A stretch of 51,766 nucleotides of DNA from positions 1 through 51,766 of IMG/VR virus record IMGVR_UViG_3300042866_000819, one strand, 5' to 3'. The position numbers were made by a program, and so were the translations under genes. This stretch comes from a virus. This document shows positions 1-8,442 of the stretch, in pieces (the first letter of the stretch is position 1; the number at the start of each line of letters is the position of its first letter). The notes under the pieces were generated by a model. The model searched no databases, was not told the DNA's origin, and worked only from the letters and a program-made list of their open reading frames with translations.

Positions 1-244
1 TACAGAGGCCGTAGTCAATAAGTTACTTTGAACTCCCTGTGCTACTGGGTGAGAAGCACTACACAAACAAACGCCATCACCACCTATATAATTGGAGTTA
101 AAAGCTCGGTTTGGTACGTTAGCTGACAGCGTTTCTTTGGTATCAACCAGTGATTGCGCTAGATGTTTAGCGAACGTCTGACCAATACGAATATGATCGC
201 CGTCCTCAACAAGCACTTTGGTCAACGCAAATGCCATGCCGTAA
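1..244. repeat. Left copy of the 244-bp terminal repeat (contig closure)
   Basis: These bases recur at 51523-51766 with two differences: T115 versus C51637, and A196 versus G51718. Both fall in third codon positions of the capsid gene and are synonymous (Val and Asp). Because the repeat sits inside one open capsid reading frame that becomes whole when the ends are joined, it is best read as assembly overlap of a circular or circularly permuted genome, not a physical direct terminal repeat. Confidence 0.93.
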
Positions 245-498
245 ACCTTGTAGACATACCGCTTCATAAACAGCACGCCGCCTTGTTGATAGGTTACTGC
301 TGCACCATCAGGAAGCTCAGGTGCTGCCGGGAATCCGTACAACGCCGGCTCTTCGTGATAGTTACGAGGGATACCGTTTTCCTCTTTGAAAACTTTTGAC
401 CACTCATCTGCCCTTAAATCATAAATCCCATCGAAACATTCATTCAGTATTGGCTCAACTATTGAACGAAAGTCCGTACTACGCATTGGTGCGCTCAT
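1..498 (-). CDS. Major capsid protein, N-terminal 166 residues (gene split by contig ends)
   Basis: This is the 5' part of the major capsid gene. The ATG is at 496-498 and the protein begins MSAPMRSTDF. The frame stays open to base 1 and continues in register into 51522-51106 through the terminal repeat, giving a 304-residue protein. That length and the middle/C-terminal pattern resemble the Mu gpT-like branch of HK97-fold capsid proteins. Position supports the role: it follows portal, scaffold-like and small head genes. The start is preceded by AAGGAGAATAAG, a strong ribosome site. The family assignment is by remembered sequence pattern; the capsid role is well supported by context. Confidence 0.85.
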   Translation of the reverse strand, partial: MSAPMRSTDFRSIVEPILNECFDGIYDLRADEWSKVFKEENGIPRNYHEEPALYGFPAAPELPDGAAVTYQQGGVLFMKRYVYKVYGMAFALTKVLVEDGDHIRIGQTFAKHLAQSLVDTKETLSANVPNRAFNSNYIGGDGVCLCSASHPVAQGVQSNLLTTASV

Positions 499-510
499 GT
501 CTTATTCTCC

Positions 511-1083
511 TTAGATCGCGTTAGCGACTGGTCTGTATTGATGTTTAGTGATGCTCACATGAACATTCGTGTATGCATCTCCCCAAGCATTGTCAATGTT
601 CGGAGCAAGATTCAATATTCTGAATGTGGCGTTATTCCCAGCCGCTGCCAATGTCGTGCTTAATGTAGTCTGAGACAATCCAGTGGTCGTCGAACCCGCT
701 GTTGCATTAGTGAGGTCGGCTTCATCACCGACTGATGCTTGCGTCAGAGACCCATCTGCTTGCATCTCATAAACAATTTCAGCATCGCTATAGAAATATG
801 CCCTGCAAGAACCCGCCAGATATGCGGTATTAGCTGGCCAATAATTCGACACTCTTGCGCGACCCGTTGTGTCCGTCCATTCCACCCCAGCGAACGATCC
901 CAGCATTGCGTCCCCTGCTGCGCACGCTTGAATGACTCCGGTTGTAGCCATCTTGATCGCTTGACCTTTCAGGATAGCGCTGGAGTACGTTGATAGAATG
1001 CCGTCTGTTAACACTACTGGCCTAATTAATCCGCTAGGATGGTATATAGGCTTCAATCCAAATGGTGCTGCTGTTGAACTCAT
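511..1083 (-). CDS. Head-associated structural protein, possible capsid decoration protein
   Basis: The 190-residue protein is Ser/Thr/Ala-rich with beta-type composition and begins MSSTAAPFGLKPIYHPSG. The opening 'AAPFGL.P' resembles small head proteins encoded next to capsid genes in many environmental phages. It lies immediately upstream of the capsid gene on the same strand with only about 12 bp between them, and has a GGGAGAAT ribosome site before its ATG. A decoration or head-stabilising role is inferred from size and place. No catalytic motif is visible. Confidence 0.6.
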   Translation of the reverse strand: MSSTAAPFGLKPIYHPSGLIRPVVLTDGILSTYSSAILKGQAIKMATTGVIQACAAGDAMLGSFAGVEWTDTTGRARVSNYWPANTAYLAGSCRAYFYSDAEIVYEMQADGSLTQASVGDEADLTNATAGSTTTGLSQTTLSTTLAAAGNNATFRILNLAPNIDNAWGDAYTNVHVSITKHQYRPVANAI

Positions 1084-1107
1084 GTTAATTCTCCCATGTT
1101 TGTTATA

Positions 1108-1650
1108 TTAGCCAGCGAATACAGGTGCTGACCTTCTTTCCGCAATATCTGCAAGACCGTCGCCCTCGACTGATCCTAAAACTCTACCGTTGTTATCTCT
1201 GCTTTGCATTTCTTCCACTTTGCGTTTGATGTTGGCCGCGTCATCGTTTGGTATATCGTGGTGCATCATGGTCATAACTTCTTGATACACATCCATCGGA
1301 ATCTTGTACAACAACATCTCGTTGCATGAAATAAACCCAGCATATTCACCGTCTTTAACCCGTGATCCAGCATCTAATCCTAGTTCTTCTGCCATAACTG
1401 GCACATATCCTAGTTTCATACGCTTATCAATCGTGTCATATTGATTGATGGTGGATAGCCAACATAAATGCCAACCCGGTATGGTTTGCAACTGCGGCAA
1501 TGCGCTTTGTGTCCAACCGTCACGCCACATCTTACGGCGTTGCTCGGCTGACACATTTACATCCTCCGGTGGTCTACGGCTTTCGTCTTCGGTTGCACGA
1601 TCCTCGCGACTCGTTGGTGTAGTTGTTTTCTTGATTCTGTCGTCGTTCAT
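1108..1650 (-). CDS. Conserved head-region protein of unknown function
   Basis: The 180-residue protein has a charged, probably disordered N-terminus (about residues 1-45, rich in Arg, Glu and Thr) followed by a folded part with WRDGWTQSALPQLQ and a segment rich in Met/Tyr. I place the start at the ATG at 1648-1650 because AGGGAGATAAC sits directly in front of it and the preceding gene's stop is one base upstream; an upstream in-frame alternative at 1680 would overlap that gene by 29 bp. The place between the scaffold-like and head genes suggests head assembly. I do not recognise the family. Confidence 0.6.
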   Translation of the reverse strand: MNDDRIKKTTTPTSREDRATEDESRRPPEDVNVSAEQRRKMWRDGWTQSALPQLQTIPGWHLCWLSTINQYDTIDKRMKLGYVPVMAEELGLDAGSRVKDGEYAGFISCNEMLLYKIPMDVYQEVMTMMHHDIPNDDAANIKRKVEEMQSRDNNGRVLGSVEGDGLADIAERRSAPVFAG

Positions 1651-1651
1651 G

Positions 1652-2614
1652 TTATCTCCCTGCCTTTCTGTCTGAGTCAATATACCTACGGATCATTTTG
1701 TTTCTCACTTGGACATTGTCATACATTCCAGCTTCTTTTAATGCCCTCACGCGATCCGCGCTTAATGTGAAGGTCGCTTTCGTGGAGCTACCACTATTGG
1801 CTTCCCTTCCCGATGACTCATTCATACTTCTAGGTCTTTCACGGACAACTCCTTCACTTGAATCATCATCGCCACTGTAATGTTCAGGCAATGTTTTTTT
1901 CAATCGGTTTGTGAACTCTTCCCAATACTTTTCAGTTCTTGGGTTGAATCCCTCTTTCAATAATACTTTGTCAACAGCGACTGCAATGGCCGAGTCTTGA
2001 TCACCGACGTTCGGATCGTACCAAGAATTCTCACGCATCCATTTGCCAGCCATTTCAGCAACAACAGGATCCTGTGTTTGCTGTGGTTGTTTGCTTGCTT
2101 CAGTCGCCTGACGTTTAAGGTTAGCTAACTTATCAACGTTGACCCGCGCTGAGTGCAACATCCTTTGCGCCCCGATCATCGCGTCACCGTCACCGGAGCG
2201 CGTGGCTTTGTTGATCTCCATTTCAGCGTACTCAAGGCGCACCATCTCATCTTCTAGTGCTTTATCCACCCGCACTTGGTCTGCTGCGTTGGTGCGCTGT
2301 TCAACGGCGGATAACCGAGTTAATAGTTGGGCGTTTTCACGCTTCAATTGCTCATATTTGAAATCCTTTTCAGCCCGTTCCTGAACATGCATCTGTTTCC
2401 GGGCTTTGCGCTTCTCACGTCTGATGCGCCTGATTTCTTCGGTGTCGCTGGCCTGATCTACGCCACCATCATCGGGCACGTGGTTTGATTCACCCTCCTC
2501 TCCCTCGTGTTGATCATCTTCAGGCTGCTCAATTTTTGAACTATCGACCTCAACCGTGCCATCACTTTTTTCGACAATCGGCAGTTCGTCGTCTTCTCTA
2601 TGTCCGGCGGCCAT
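1652..2614 (-). CDS. Probable capsid scaffolding protein
   Basis: This 320-residue protein has the usual make-up of a scaffold: a very acidic N-terminus (about residues 1-65, many Glu/Asp), a long charged helix with coiled-coil character (about 65-180, with KRKARKQMHVQERAEKDF), and a basic C-terminal tail ending in RRYIDSDRKAGR that could contact the capsid shell. The gene lies between portal and capsid genes, the classical scaffold position. Its ATG overlaps the stop of the co-chaperonin gene (TGATG), implying coupled translation. No protease is encoded nearby, so the scaffold may be recycled as in P22. The role is inferred from composition and position. Confidence 0.72.
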   Translation of the reverse strand: MAAGHREDDELPIVEKSDGTVEVDSSKIEQPEDDQHEGEEGESNHVPDDGGVDQASDTEEIRRIRREKRKARKQMHVQERAEKDFKYEQLKRENAQLLTRLSAVEQRTNAADQVRVDKALEDEMVRLEYAEMEINKATRSGDGDAMIGAQRMLHSARVNVDKLANLKRQATEASKQPQQTQDPVVAEMAGKWMRENSWYDPNVGDQDSAIAVAVDKVLLKEGFNPRTEKYWEEFTNRLKKTLPEHYSGDDDSSEGVVRERPRSMNESSGREANSGSSTKATFTLSADRVRALKEAGMYDNVQVRNKMIRRYIDSDRKAGR

Positions 2615-3195
2615 CAGTAAATCGCTTTCATGGCGAGGGGGTCGCCTGTCACAGCCGCAATAACTTCATGGTCGTTTAGCACAACGAACAATGCACGCTC
2701 ATCTTTGTCACCGTATGGTACTTCCCATCTGTCACCGCCCCACTTGGGCACGCGGATGTAATCGCCTTCCGCGCACCATGCGCCTTCTGGCCACGGCTCC
2801 ATCGTGTCGCGCTTCTTAAATGCCAGCGGTCCGATCGCGATGACTTTACCCACCATGTTGTTGAATTTTTCGGCATCAGTGGTTTCCTTCACCAACATGA
2901 TGCCTGATTCTGTGGTCTTCGCTTCTGTCGCTTTCAATTGAACAAGTATCCTCGCGCCCAATGGCCGCGCACCCGGAGGGATGACCGGGAATGCCCTATT
3001 CAACCTTTCTTGGTAATCTAATACTATTTCTGCGGCAACCACGCCGGGTTGACCTTCATATTCGCTATCCTTAAAGATGAATCTTCTTCCGAATGCTTGG
3101 TCAGCATCGTTTATTTTCCTTGCAGTAGGCTGCATCCTACCCGCCGCCATATCAGCCGCTAAATCCCGCTTTTGTTCATCCATTAACTGTGCCAT
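2614..3195 (-). CDS. GroES-like co-chaperonin
   Basis: The 193-residue protein has a roughly 77-residue N-terminal extension followed by a GroES-type domain (about 78-183): PLGARILVQLKATEAKT at the first strand, a mobile-loop-like stretch with TTESGIML, then MVGKVIAIGP and a late GDYIRVPKWGGDRWEV strand pair. GroES proteins cap the GroEL folding cage; phage versions such as T4 gp31 let host GroEL fold large capsid proteins. Its place between portal and scaffold genes fits that role. The extension is absent from the usual ~97-residue host GroES. A GAAAGGAAA ribosome site precedes the ATG. Confidence 0.82.
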   Translation of the reverse strand: MAQLMDEQKRDLAADMAAGRMQPTARKINDADQAFGRRFIFKDSEYEGQPGVVAAEIVLDYQERLNRAFPVIPPGARPLGARILVQLKATEAKTTESGIMLVKETTDAEKFNNMVGKVIAIGPLAFKKRDTMEPWPEGAWCAEGDYIRVPKWGGDRWEVPYGDKDERALFVVLNDHEVIAAVTGDPLAMKAIY

Positions 3196-3239
3196 ATCAT
3201 TTTCCTTTCAACGCGCATATCTCAGCGCAAGCAATGCAA

Positions 3240-3422
3240 TTACGCATCATTTTGTTCGTCCATCAACCCGTTTAAAATATCCATCACCTTGTGCATCCCT
3301 TGAACGTATCCGGCTTTTGCTTTGTACTCCGCGAAATCCTTCGCCGTTCCATTTGCCAAGTACGTTGAAACATCGCTTATCTCCGCCTGTACTGCGTCGA
3401 TAAATTTGTTAACATCTATCAC
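3240..3422 (-). CDS. Small hypothetical protein in the head module
   Basis: The 60-residue protein starts with GTG (3420-3422), which overlaps the upstream gene's stop as GTGA. It looks fully helical, with IDVNKFIDAVQAEISDV and an acidic end. It resembles the short helical phage proteins encoded next to portal genes, but no function can be assigned. The tight overlap with its neighbour supports it being translated. Confidence 0.55.
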   Translation of the reverse strand: MIDVNKFIDAVQAEISDVSTYLANGTAKDFAEYKAKAGYVQGMHKVMDILNGLMDEQNDA

Positions 3423-3568
3423 TTGGATGTCTTGTTCACTGGTGCTGGCTTCTTGTCACCACCTGACAGCGATTTACCATCCAATGGAACGCCCATTGCC
3501 ATGCGCTTATGCTGCGAAACAAGTTCGCTCTTCTGTGCTGCATCACTGCTGCTCTTCTCGTTCATCAT
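3419..3568 (-). CDS. Small hypothetical protein after the portal gene
   Basis: This short frame encodes 49 residues (MMNEKSSSDAAQKSELVSQH at the start, Lys-rich tail with SGGDKKPAPVNKTSK). Its tandem ATG codons (3566-3568 and 3563-3565) overlap the portal stop as ATGATGA, and its own stop overlaps the following GTG start, so the three genes are translationally chained. Composition suggests a flexible, basic peptide. Function is unknown. Confidence 0.55.
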   Translation of the reverse strand: MMNEKSSSDAAQKSELVSQHKRMAMGVPLDGKSLSGGDKKPAPVNKTSK

Positions 3569-6057
3569 GCTTCTCCATTCATAGATTGTTGTATTCTGTC
3601 CTGCAATCCCACAACCGTCTTTTCCTGCTCACCCTTCAGCTTTGCGGCCTCAACAGACAACTCAATCGTTGATATCCGCTCCTTCGTCAGGTTCTGCTCT
3701 GTCGCCATCGCTGCGGTCAGCTCATTCTTCTCTGTTGCTTGTTGGTGTGACAGCTCCAGCTTCTTGCCATCCATCGTTATATCAGCCATATCCTTTTCCT
3801 TGCGCCTCTGTGTCTCAGCGAGTGATGCCTGCAGAATAGGGTCTTGCTGTGGTTGCGGTGCGTACTGCTGCGCTATCTGTGTGAGTTGCTGCAATGCAGC
3901 GGAGAACTGCTGGAAGCCTTGCTCGATGTCGTTGTTTACAGCATGTGCCGCGCCAGCAATGGCGTGGTCTATCTCCCGTAACCCTTTTTTCTTGTCGTAC
4001 TTTGGCTTCAACTCGCCTGTTTCATGTGCTGCGTACTCCTCAACCCTTTGCGTGTACCACAACAGCATGTGCTGTTTGGCGTGCTCTATGGCCGCTGGCA
4101 CAAACACTGGAGCCATTATCGGGTTAGAGCCTAATGCCGGGTTCATCGCGAAGGAGAACAGCGTCTCCAAGTGTGCCAAGTGGTCTTGCTCAGGATACGC
4201 AACAACTGCCCGCCCAATGGCCATCGCTGCGTTCTCGTCTGCCGCGTGCATTTCGATGTTCTTGTTGAACTGCGGCATGATCTCAGCTACGTTCGGCACG
4301 CGCATCTGTTTCATGATCCTGCCATGAACGGCTCTTGGGTCGTACAGGCCGGGGGCTTCCTTCATCAGCTGCAAGATCATTTGGTTCTGCGCTACCCGCT
4401 GACCTTCAGAGAATATGTGCGGGTCGCTGACCGGGATGATGTCGCTGCTGGACGCGAAGTCCGCTTCCGTTACGCCGAACTCCTCCACCATGTCCTGCTG
4501 CTTTTGATCAATCAAATAATACTTGTTGATTCGTTGCAGGATCTTGAGCACACGCCTTTGTGAGTCGTGGAGCTTCGCGTGTATCGAGGAGAACACCACG
4601 GAGCCTTGCTCAATCAGAGCTTGCGTCGTGCCCACTGGCGCGTTGCTTGTGATGTCGGCGATCTTTTCTTCAGCGGTTGTCACCACACCTTTAGCCGCGT
4701 TGGTGATCCATCCTAACAATTCGAACAGCACAGGCGAAGGTGGATTGAACGGCATTGGCATTGCGATCTTGCGGATGTCGTCAACACCTACCGCGCCTTC
4801 AATCTCAACGATCTGCGTCACCTCGACACTCTTCGATTGCCCGGATACTTTCGCGCCCTTGAGCTTGAGCATCGTTGCAGTGTTGTTGATGTGGGCAGTG
4901 TCCAACAGAGCACGCAAAGCACCTGTTGCGCTTGCGGCCAAGCCGCCGATCAACTGGGGCAGGCCGATGGCATACGCACCACGCCATGGAATGAACTTGA
5001 ATTCAACCATCCAATCCAGCCGCTCTAACGTTTCGTCGCCGTCTTCCCAATTGCGATACAGGCCAACGATTGAATAGTCTTGGTCATCGATCATGAGCAT
5101 GTACGGAGCTTCTTCGCCGCCTGTGATCTGGTCGTCCTCCAATGACAGGTTGCAACTCACGTGGTACATGCGCCTCAGGCGTTCTGTGTCGTCGGTGCCT
5201 TGATACTCCTTGCCCTCTATTTTCTGATTAGCCGACTCCGACAACGTGGCATCAGGTGCGAGTGAGGCCGCGCTATAACTGCCGTCCAAGTACAGCCCGC
5301 GCTTGATCCTGCTCCGATACTCGAAGTCAGATATGTCCTGCATTTCGGTGGTGCGCTGCGCACAATAGAAATTGGTCGCGGAGAATGGCAACAGGATCCT
5401 GTCGATGGGTACGAACTCCGCGCATGGACGGCGCTTCTTAGCGTCCCACCACATCTTTAGAAACTGGCTGCCGCCCAATGGTAGCTGGGTTAGCAACTGC
5501 TCGATCTCATCGCGGAACTCGACGATCTGCTCCGTCAACTGCCAGTTCATGAAGTCGCGTTTGCGTTCAGCGATCTCTATTTTGTCTTCTGTGTTTTCAC
5601 CTTTGATGTTTATCCGCACGGGACCATCAGGCGGGAATATCTCTTTCATGCCGCGTGCTGCGAAATCAACACACGCTTCGGCCATAACAGGGTGCGTTAC
5701 ACGTGCCGCGCCGGCAAATGCAGCACCGCCGGGAGCGTCATCGCCCATGCCAGTACGCCTGAGTCCCTCTTCATACTGCTCATCACGCTGCTTCCGCGCC
5801 TCTTTATCTGATTCGATGTTGTAGATGTATTGCAGGGCGAGGCTGGACAGTTCACTCTTGCTCACAACCGCTGCCAAATTCTCGTAGAAGTCGCCGCCCG
5901 ACTGCTGTTCACCGTCCAGCATGACCATGACGGAACCATCAGGCATTTCGACCAAGCCTTGATCCGTCATATCAACAGCGAAGTCTTCGGGCTGATATTC
6001 TTCAGGAGCGTACTGCTCAATGTCTGGGGTGGCTTGTTGTAAGGGGAAGTTATCCAT
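3565..6057 (-). CDS. Portal protein (head-tail connector)
   Basis: This 830-residue protein is the large portal type found in podoviruses with P22-like tails. The portal dodecamer forms the vertex through which DNA is packaged and ejected. Visible features are an acidic N-terminus, a conserved block around HPVMAEACVDFAARGMKEIF, the LPLGGSQFLKMWWD segment, a clip/stem region, and a long Gln-rich coiled-coil C-terminus (about 690-825, with LTQIAQQYAPQPQQDPILQ) that could form a barrel inside the capsid. It follows the small terminase gene and precedes co-chaperonin and scaffold, the standard packaging/head order. Start codon context has no clear Shine-Dalgarno. Confidence 0.88.
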   Translation of the reverse strand: MDNFPLQQATPDIEQYAPEEYQPEDFAVDMTDQGLVEMPDGSVMVMLDGEQQSGGDFYENLAAVVSKSELSSLALQYIYNIESDKEARKQRDEQYEEGLRRTGMGDDAPGGAAFAGAARVTHPVMAEACVDFAARGMKEIFPPDGPVRINIKGENTEDKIEIAERKRDFMNWQLTEQIVEFRDEIEQLLTQLPLGGSQFLKMWWDAKKRRPCAEFVPIDRILLPFSATNFYCAQRTTEMQDISDFEYRSRIKRGLYLDGSYSAASLAPDATLSESANQKIEGKEYQGTDDTERLRRMYHVSCNLSLEDDQITGGEEAPYMLMIDDQDYSIVGLYRNWEDGDETLERLDWMVEFKFIPWRGAYAIGLPQLIGGLAASATGALRALLDTAHINNTATMLKLKGAKVSGQSKSVEVTQIVEIEGAVGVDDIRKIAMPMPFNPPSPVLFELLGWITNAAKGVVTTAEEKIADITSNAPVGTTQALIEQGSVVFSSIHAKLHDSQRRVLKILQRINKYYLIDQKQQDMVEEFGVTEADFASSSDIIPVSDPHIFSEGQRVAQNQMILQLMKEAPGLYDPRAVHGRIMKQMRVPNVAEIMPQFNKNIEMHAADENAAMAIGRAVVAYPEQDHLAHLETLFSFAMNPALGSNPIMAPVFVPAAIEHAKQHMLLWYTQRVEEYAAHETGELKPKYDKKKGLREIDHAIAGAAHAVNNDIEQGFQQFSAALQQLTQIAQQYAPQPQQDPILQASLAETQRRKEKDMADITMDGKKLELSHQQATEKNELTAAMATEQNLTKERISTIELSVEAAKLKGEQEKTVVGLQDRIQQSMNGEA

Positions 6058-6059
6058 GT

Positions 6060-7550
6060 TTAGTTATGCATCGTCATGCGCTGGACATCTAGTGAAGGCT
6101 CAACCCAGCCGCCATTGGCCATCTTTTTTGGTTCTGGCGGGTATAGATGCGGGTTTGCCAGCTTTTGTAGTTCGATGAACTCCTCCATGGTGAGTGCTCC
6201 CGGTATTTCTCGACCAGCAGCTTTTAACGCTTCGATCTCGGCAATGGTGAATACTTTGTGTGGATCAAATAAGCCGGCATTGGCAAGGTCAGCGTATTCA
6301 TCGAACGCGCCCTTCTTCACATAGTCCTGCATCATCGGAGTCAGTTCGTTGCGATACTCGGGGTTTTTCTCCATCCACTCTTTGACGCGCTGGCTTTCCC
6401 AACTGTTGCCGAATGGCTTCATTTCTGCGAGCCGCCTTACACCCGGCGTGTCCGAATAGTTTACTGCCTGTTGATATGCATTCTGAACATGCGGCCTGCC
6501 TGTTGAATCAATTAGCACATGCAGCTCGCTGTCGCCGCCATATTTTAGTGCTGCCGCTTCACCCTGCGTACACCAGCCACCAGCGCATCCGACCTCCTGC
6601 ACCTTTCGCAAACCTTCGGGCGTATCTACGCCGGGCAACTTCCTCCAGCTATGGCCGCTAGGGTATTCATGTATCACTGGCAGTTGCAGGTTGCCAGCGA
6701 AGCCAGCGTCTTCCGCCTTCCGCGACAACGCCTCAGCTTCTTGGTTGGCAGTGTGCGTCATCCTGACGGCATCATGGAAAGCCATTCGACTTAATGACTC
6801 AGGACGAAGCGTTCCATCAGCCAGCTTGTTTCGCAGGACGTCTACTACGTGATTAAAGCCAAGCGCTCCTGGCCATTCGTGAACACCGTAAACCGTTTCG
6901 TCCGGAGGCAATTTGGAGAGCCAAGGTTCTTCCCTCAGCGTCCCCGCCGATTGATCTGAGACTTTTGCGCTGGTTATTGCTTCATCCGAAGCGGATTCCC
7001 AACCTCTCGCGGCTTGCGAGATGCCACGCGGCTCAGGGAATCCTGCAATGCTTCTTTTTGCTGCCAATGCGTTTGCATCAGCAACGCGATTATTGTTAGC
7101 GAAATCCTTATGCACGATACCCTGCTCCGCCAACGCTCTGACTCTATCCCCCTCTGTTCCCATTTCGTTCTTGATGTATTTGGGGATGGCGGTGTTGATC
7201 CATTTACCGAGTGACGATAAAGGGACAGGAACAGCGCGGTCACCCATGAAATCCTCCACAGACTTGTTGAGCCAATTGCCGCCTTTATGCTTGACGATCC
7301 CGGCCATCCCGGCACCACCAAACTGCGCAGCAGCTTCACCCGGATCCATTCTCCCCCATCGTGCAGCTTCTTCCGCCAACGTGCTCAATGGGTGTGTGAT
7401 GCGCTCACCAACACCTTCCATGTAAGTCTGCGGTTGGTTCTGAATGCTAGGACGGCCATCACCCTGCATGCCTGCCTCGTAGAGAGAACGAGGTGACGCC
7501 AGTGCCATCCGCATAGCGTCAAGGCTCATTTCACTGTTGGCAGTGGGCAT
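6060..7550 (-). CDS. Large virion-module protein of unknown function with a PcfJ-like motif
   Basis: This 496-residue protein sits between small terminase and portal. Around residues 323-362 it carries VGCAGGWCTQGEAAALKYGG followed by ELHVLIDSTGRPHVQ. A 'G.WC...Y.....L.V..D..G.PHV' pattern of this kind is seen in PcfJ-type and other phage proteins; that similarity is from memory. The C-terminus ends in KKMANGGWVEPS, one of several GG-hydrophobic tags shared with other late proteins of this genome. It may be a minor head protein or one co-injected with DNA, but the sequence does not settle it. Confidence 0.5.
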   Translation of the reverse strand: MPTANSEMSLDAMRMALASPRSLYEAGMQGDGRPSIQNQPQTYMEGVGERITHPLSTLAEEAARWGRMDPGEAAAQFGGAGMAGIVKHKGGNWLNKSVEDFMGDRAVPVPLSSLGKWINTAIPKYIKNEMGTEGDRVRALAEQGIVHKDFANNNRVADANALAAKRSIAGFPEPRGISQAARGWESASDEAITSAKVSDQSAGTLREEPWLSKLPPDETVYGVHEWPGALGFNHVVDVLRNKLADGTLRPESLSRMAFHDAVRMTHTANQEAEALSRKAEDAGFAGNLQLPVIHEYPSGHSWRKLPGVDTPEGLRKVQEVGCAGGWCTQGEAAALKYGGDSELHVLIDSTGRPHVQNAYQQAVNYSDTPGVRRLAEMKPFGNSWESQRVKEWMEKNPEYRNELTPMMQDYVKKGAFDEYADLANAGLFDPHKVFTIAEIEALKAAGREIPGALTMEEFIELQKLANPHLYPPEPKKMANGGWVEPSLDVQRMTMHN

Positions 7551-7556
7551 GTGGAT

Positions 7557-7802
7557 TTATTTGGTCTTGGACTTTGCGGGCTTTGCTACAGGAGCTTCGT
7601 CTGCTTTTGTATAGAATTGCGCCAGTGCCTCGGGTGATATATACCACTGATCGATGGTGTTGCTCGGATCTACGCCTATTTTGCCACCAGCACACGGCAC
7701 GACGCCGGAACACACTTTGACATCACTCAAGCTCTCGCCGGGGACATAATCACGGAAGTAAGCGATTGTGGTTTTCTGATACTGTTCAAAGCCTTCAAGC
7801 AT
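7557..7802 (-). CDS. Small hypothetical protein
   Basis: The 81-residue protein (MLEGFEQYQKTTIAYFRDYV at its start) has two central Cys and a Lys/Ala/Pro-rich tail (APVAKPAKSKTK) that looks disordered. It lies 18 bp after the small terminase gene with an AGGAGACATC ribosome site. The family is not recognised; position suggests a packaging or head accessory. Confidence 0.55.
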   Translation of the reverse strand: MLEGFEQYQKTTIAYFRDYVPGESLSDVKVCSGVVPCAGGKIGVDPSNTIDQWYISPEALAQFYTKADEAPVAKPAKSKTK

Positions 7803-7820
7803 GCTGATGTCTCCTGTGGA

Positions 7821-8348
7821 TTAGTCTTGCGAAGTGGTGCGTCTGGTCAGCTCCATGTTCTTGATGATCTCGGCCATTCGGTCCATGTTGTCGCTGGACT
7901 CGCGCACGTCAACAGCGATTGCATCATCCCGACCAGTGCCTGCCAGGACAGTTCTGTCACCGTATTCAACTGGATTGTAGGCTTTTGCACGCCAGCGATA
8001 GTGTGATGCAATTTCCCGTGCGATAGCCACCGAACCCGCGACAGAGGTATCAGCACTGCGCAATTCGTTTACCGCCTCTTCGTCCCAGTGTCGGGCGGAG
8101 ATGGCGCGTGCCTCCTTGATTTTTGCCGTGCGCTCAGCGTTGGCCAGCACCCATGCGCACATGTGAGAACAGGAAATACCCTGACTGCGGGCGATCGAAG
8201 CTTGAGACTCGCCATTCATTATGCGTTCAACAATTTCATCTTCGATGTCTGTTAGCCGTTGGTGGACAGGAGAATCAGGTTTAGTTGCACTCTTCATATT
8301 CGCGCGGGACGTTCGTTTTTTGAATGACAAAGGCGTGATATTTTCCAC
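7821..8348 (-). CDS. Terminase small subunit-like DNA-binding protein
   Basis: The 175-residue protein carries a helix-turn-helix at about residues 36-72 (IVERIMNGESQASIARSQG, then a recognition helix) followed by a helical part with a conserved SHYRWRAKAYNPVEYGDR stretch typical of phage small terminases. Such proteins recognise the packaging start site and regulate the large subunit. It is the first gene of the leftward late unit and directly flanks the palindromic intergenic region. The start is GTG at 8346-8348, 11 bases after GAGGAG; an in-frame ATG 17 codons later lacks a ribosome site. The large subunit is encoded far away on the other strand. Confidence 0.78.
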   Translation of the reverse strand: MENITPLSFKKRTSRANMKSATKPDSPVHQRLTDIEDEIVERIMNGESQASIARSQGISCSHMCAWVLANAERTAKIKEARAISARHWDEEAVNELRSADTSVAGSVAIAREIASHYRWRAKAYNPVEYGDRTVLAGTGRDDAIAVDVRESSDNMDRMAEIIKNMELTRRTTSQD

Positions 8349-8442
8349 ATGAAATAATTCTCCTCGACTATTTGGAATAAAGCAAGCTATTTATTGCACC
8401 AAGCACCTTTCCCTCAATTCTCCCCCAGCTCATTCCATTTTA

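Noticed and set aside
1-244. The terminal repeat as a physical direct terminal repeat
   Set aside because: It lies in the middle of the capsid reading frame and carries strain-like mismatches; assembly overlap is simpler.
3509-4327. 272-codon plus-strand frame within the portal gene
   Set aside because: Cys/Ser-rich antisense frame with no ribosome site; the portal on the other strand explains the region.
8357-8385. Leftward promoter TTGCTT-17-GAGAAT before the small terminase gene
   Set aside because: The -10 box overlaps the Shine-Dalgarno and transcription would start at the start codon; matches could be chance.
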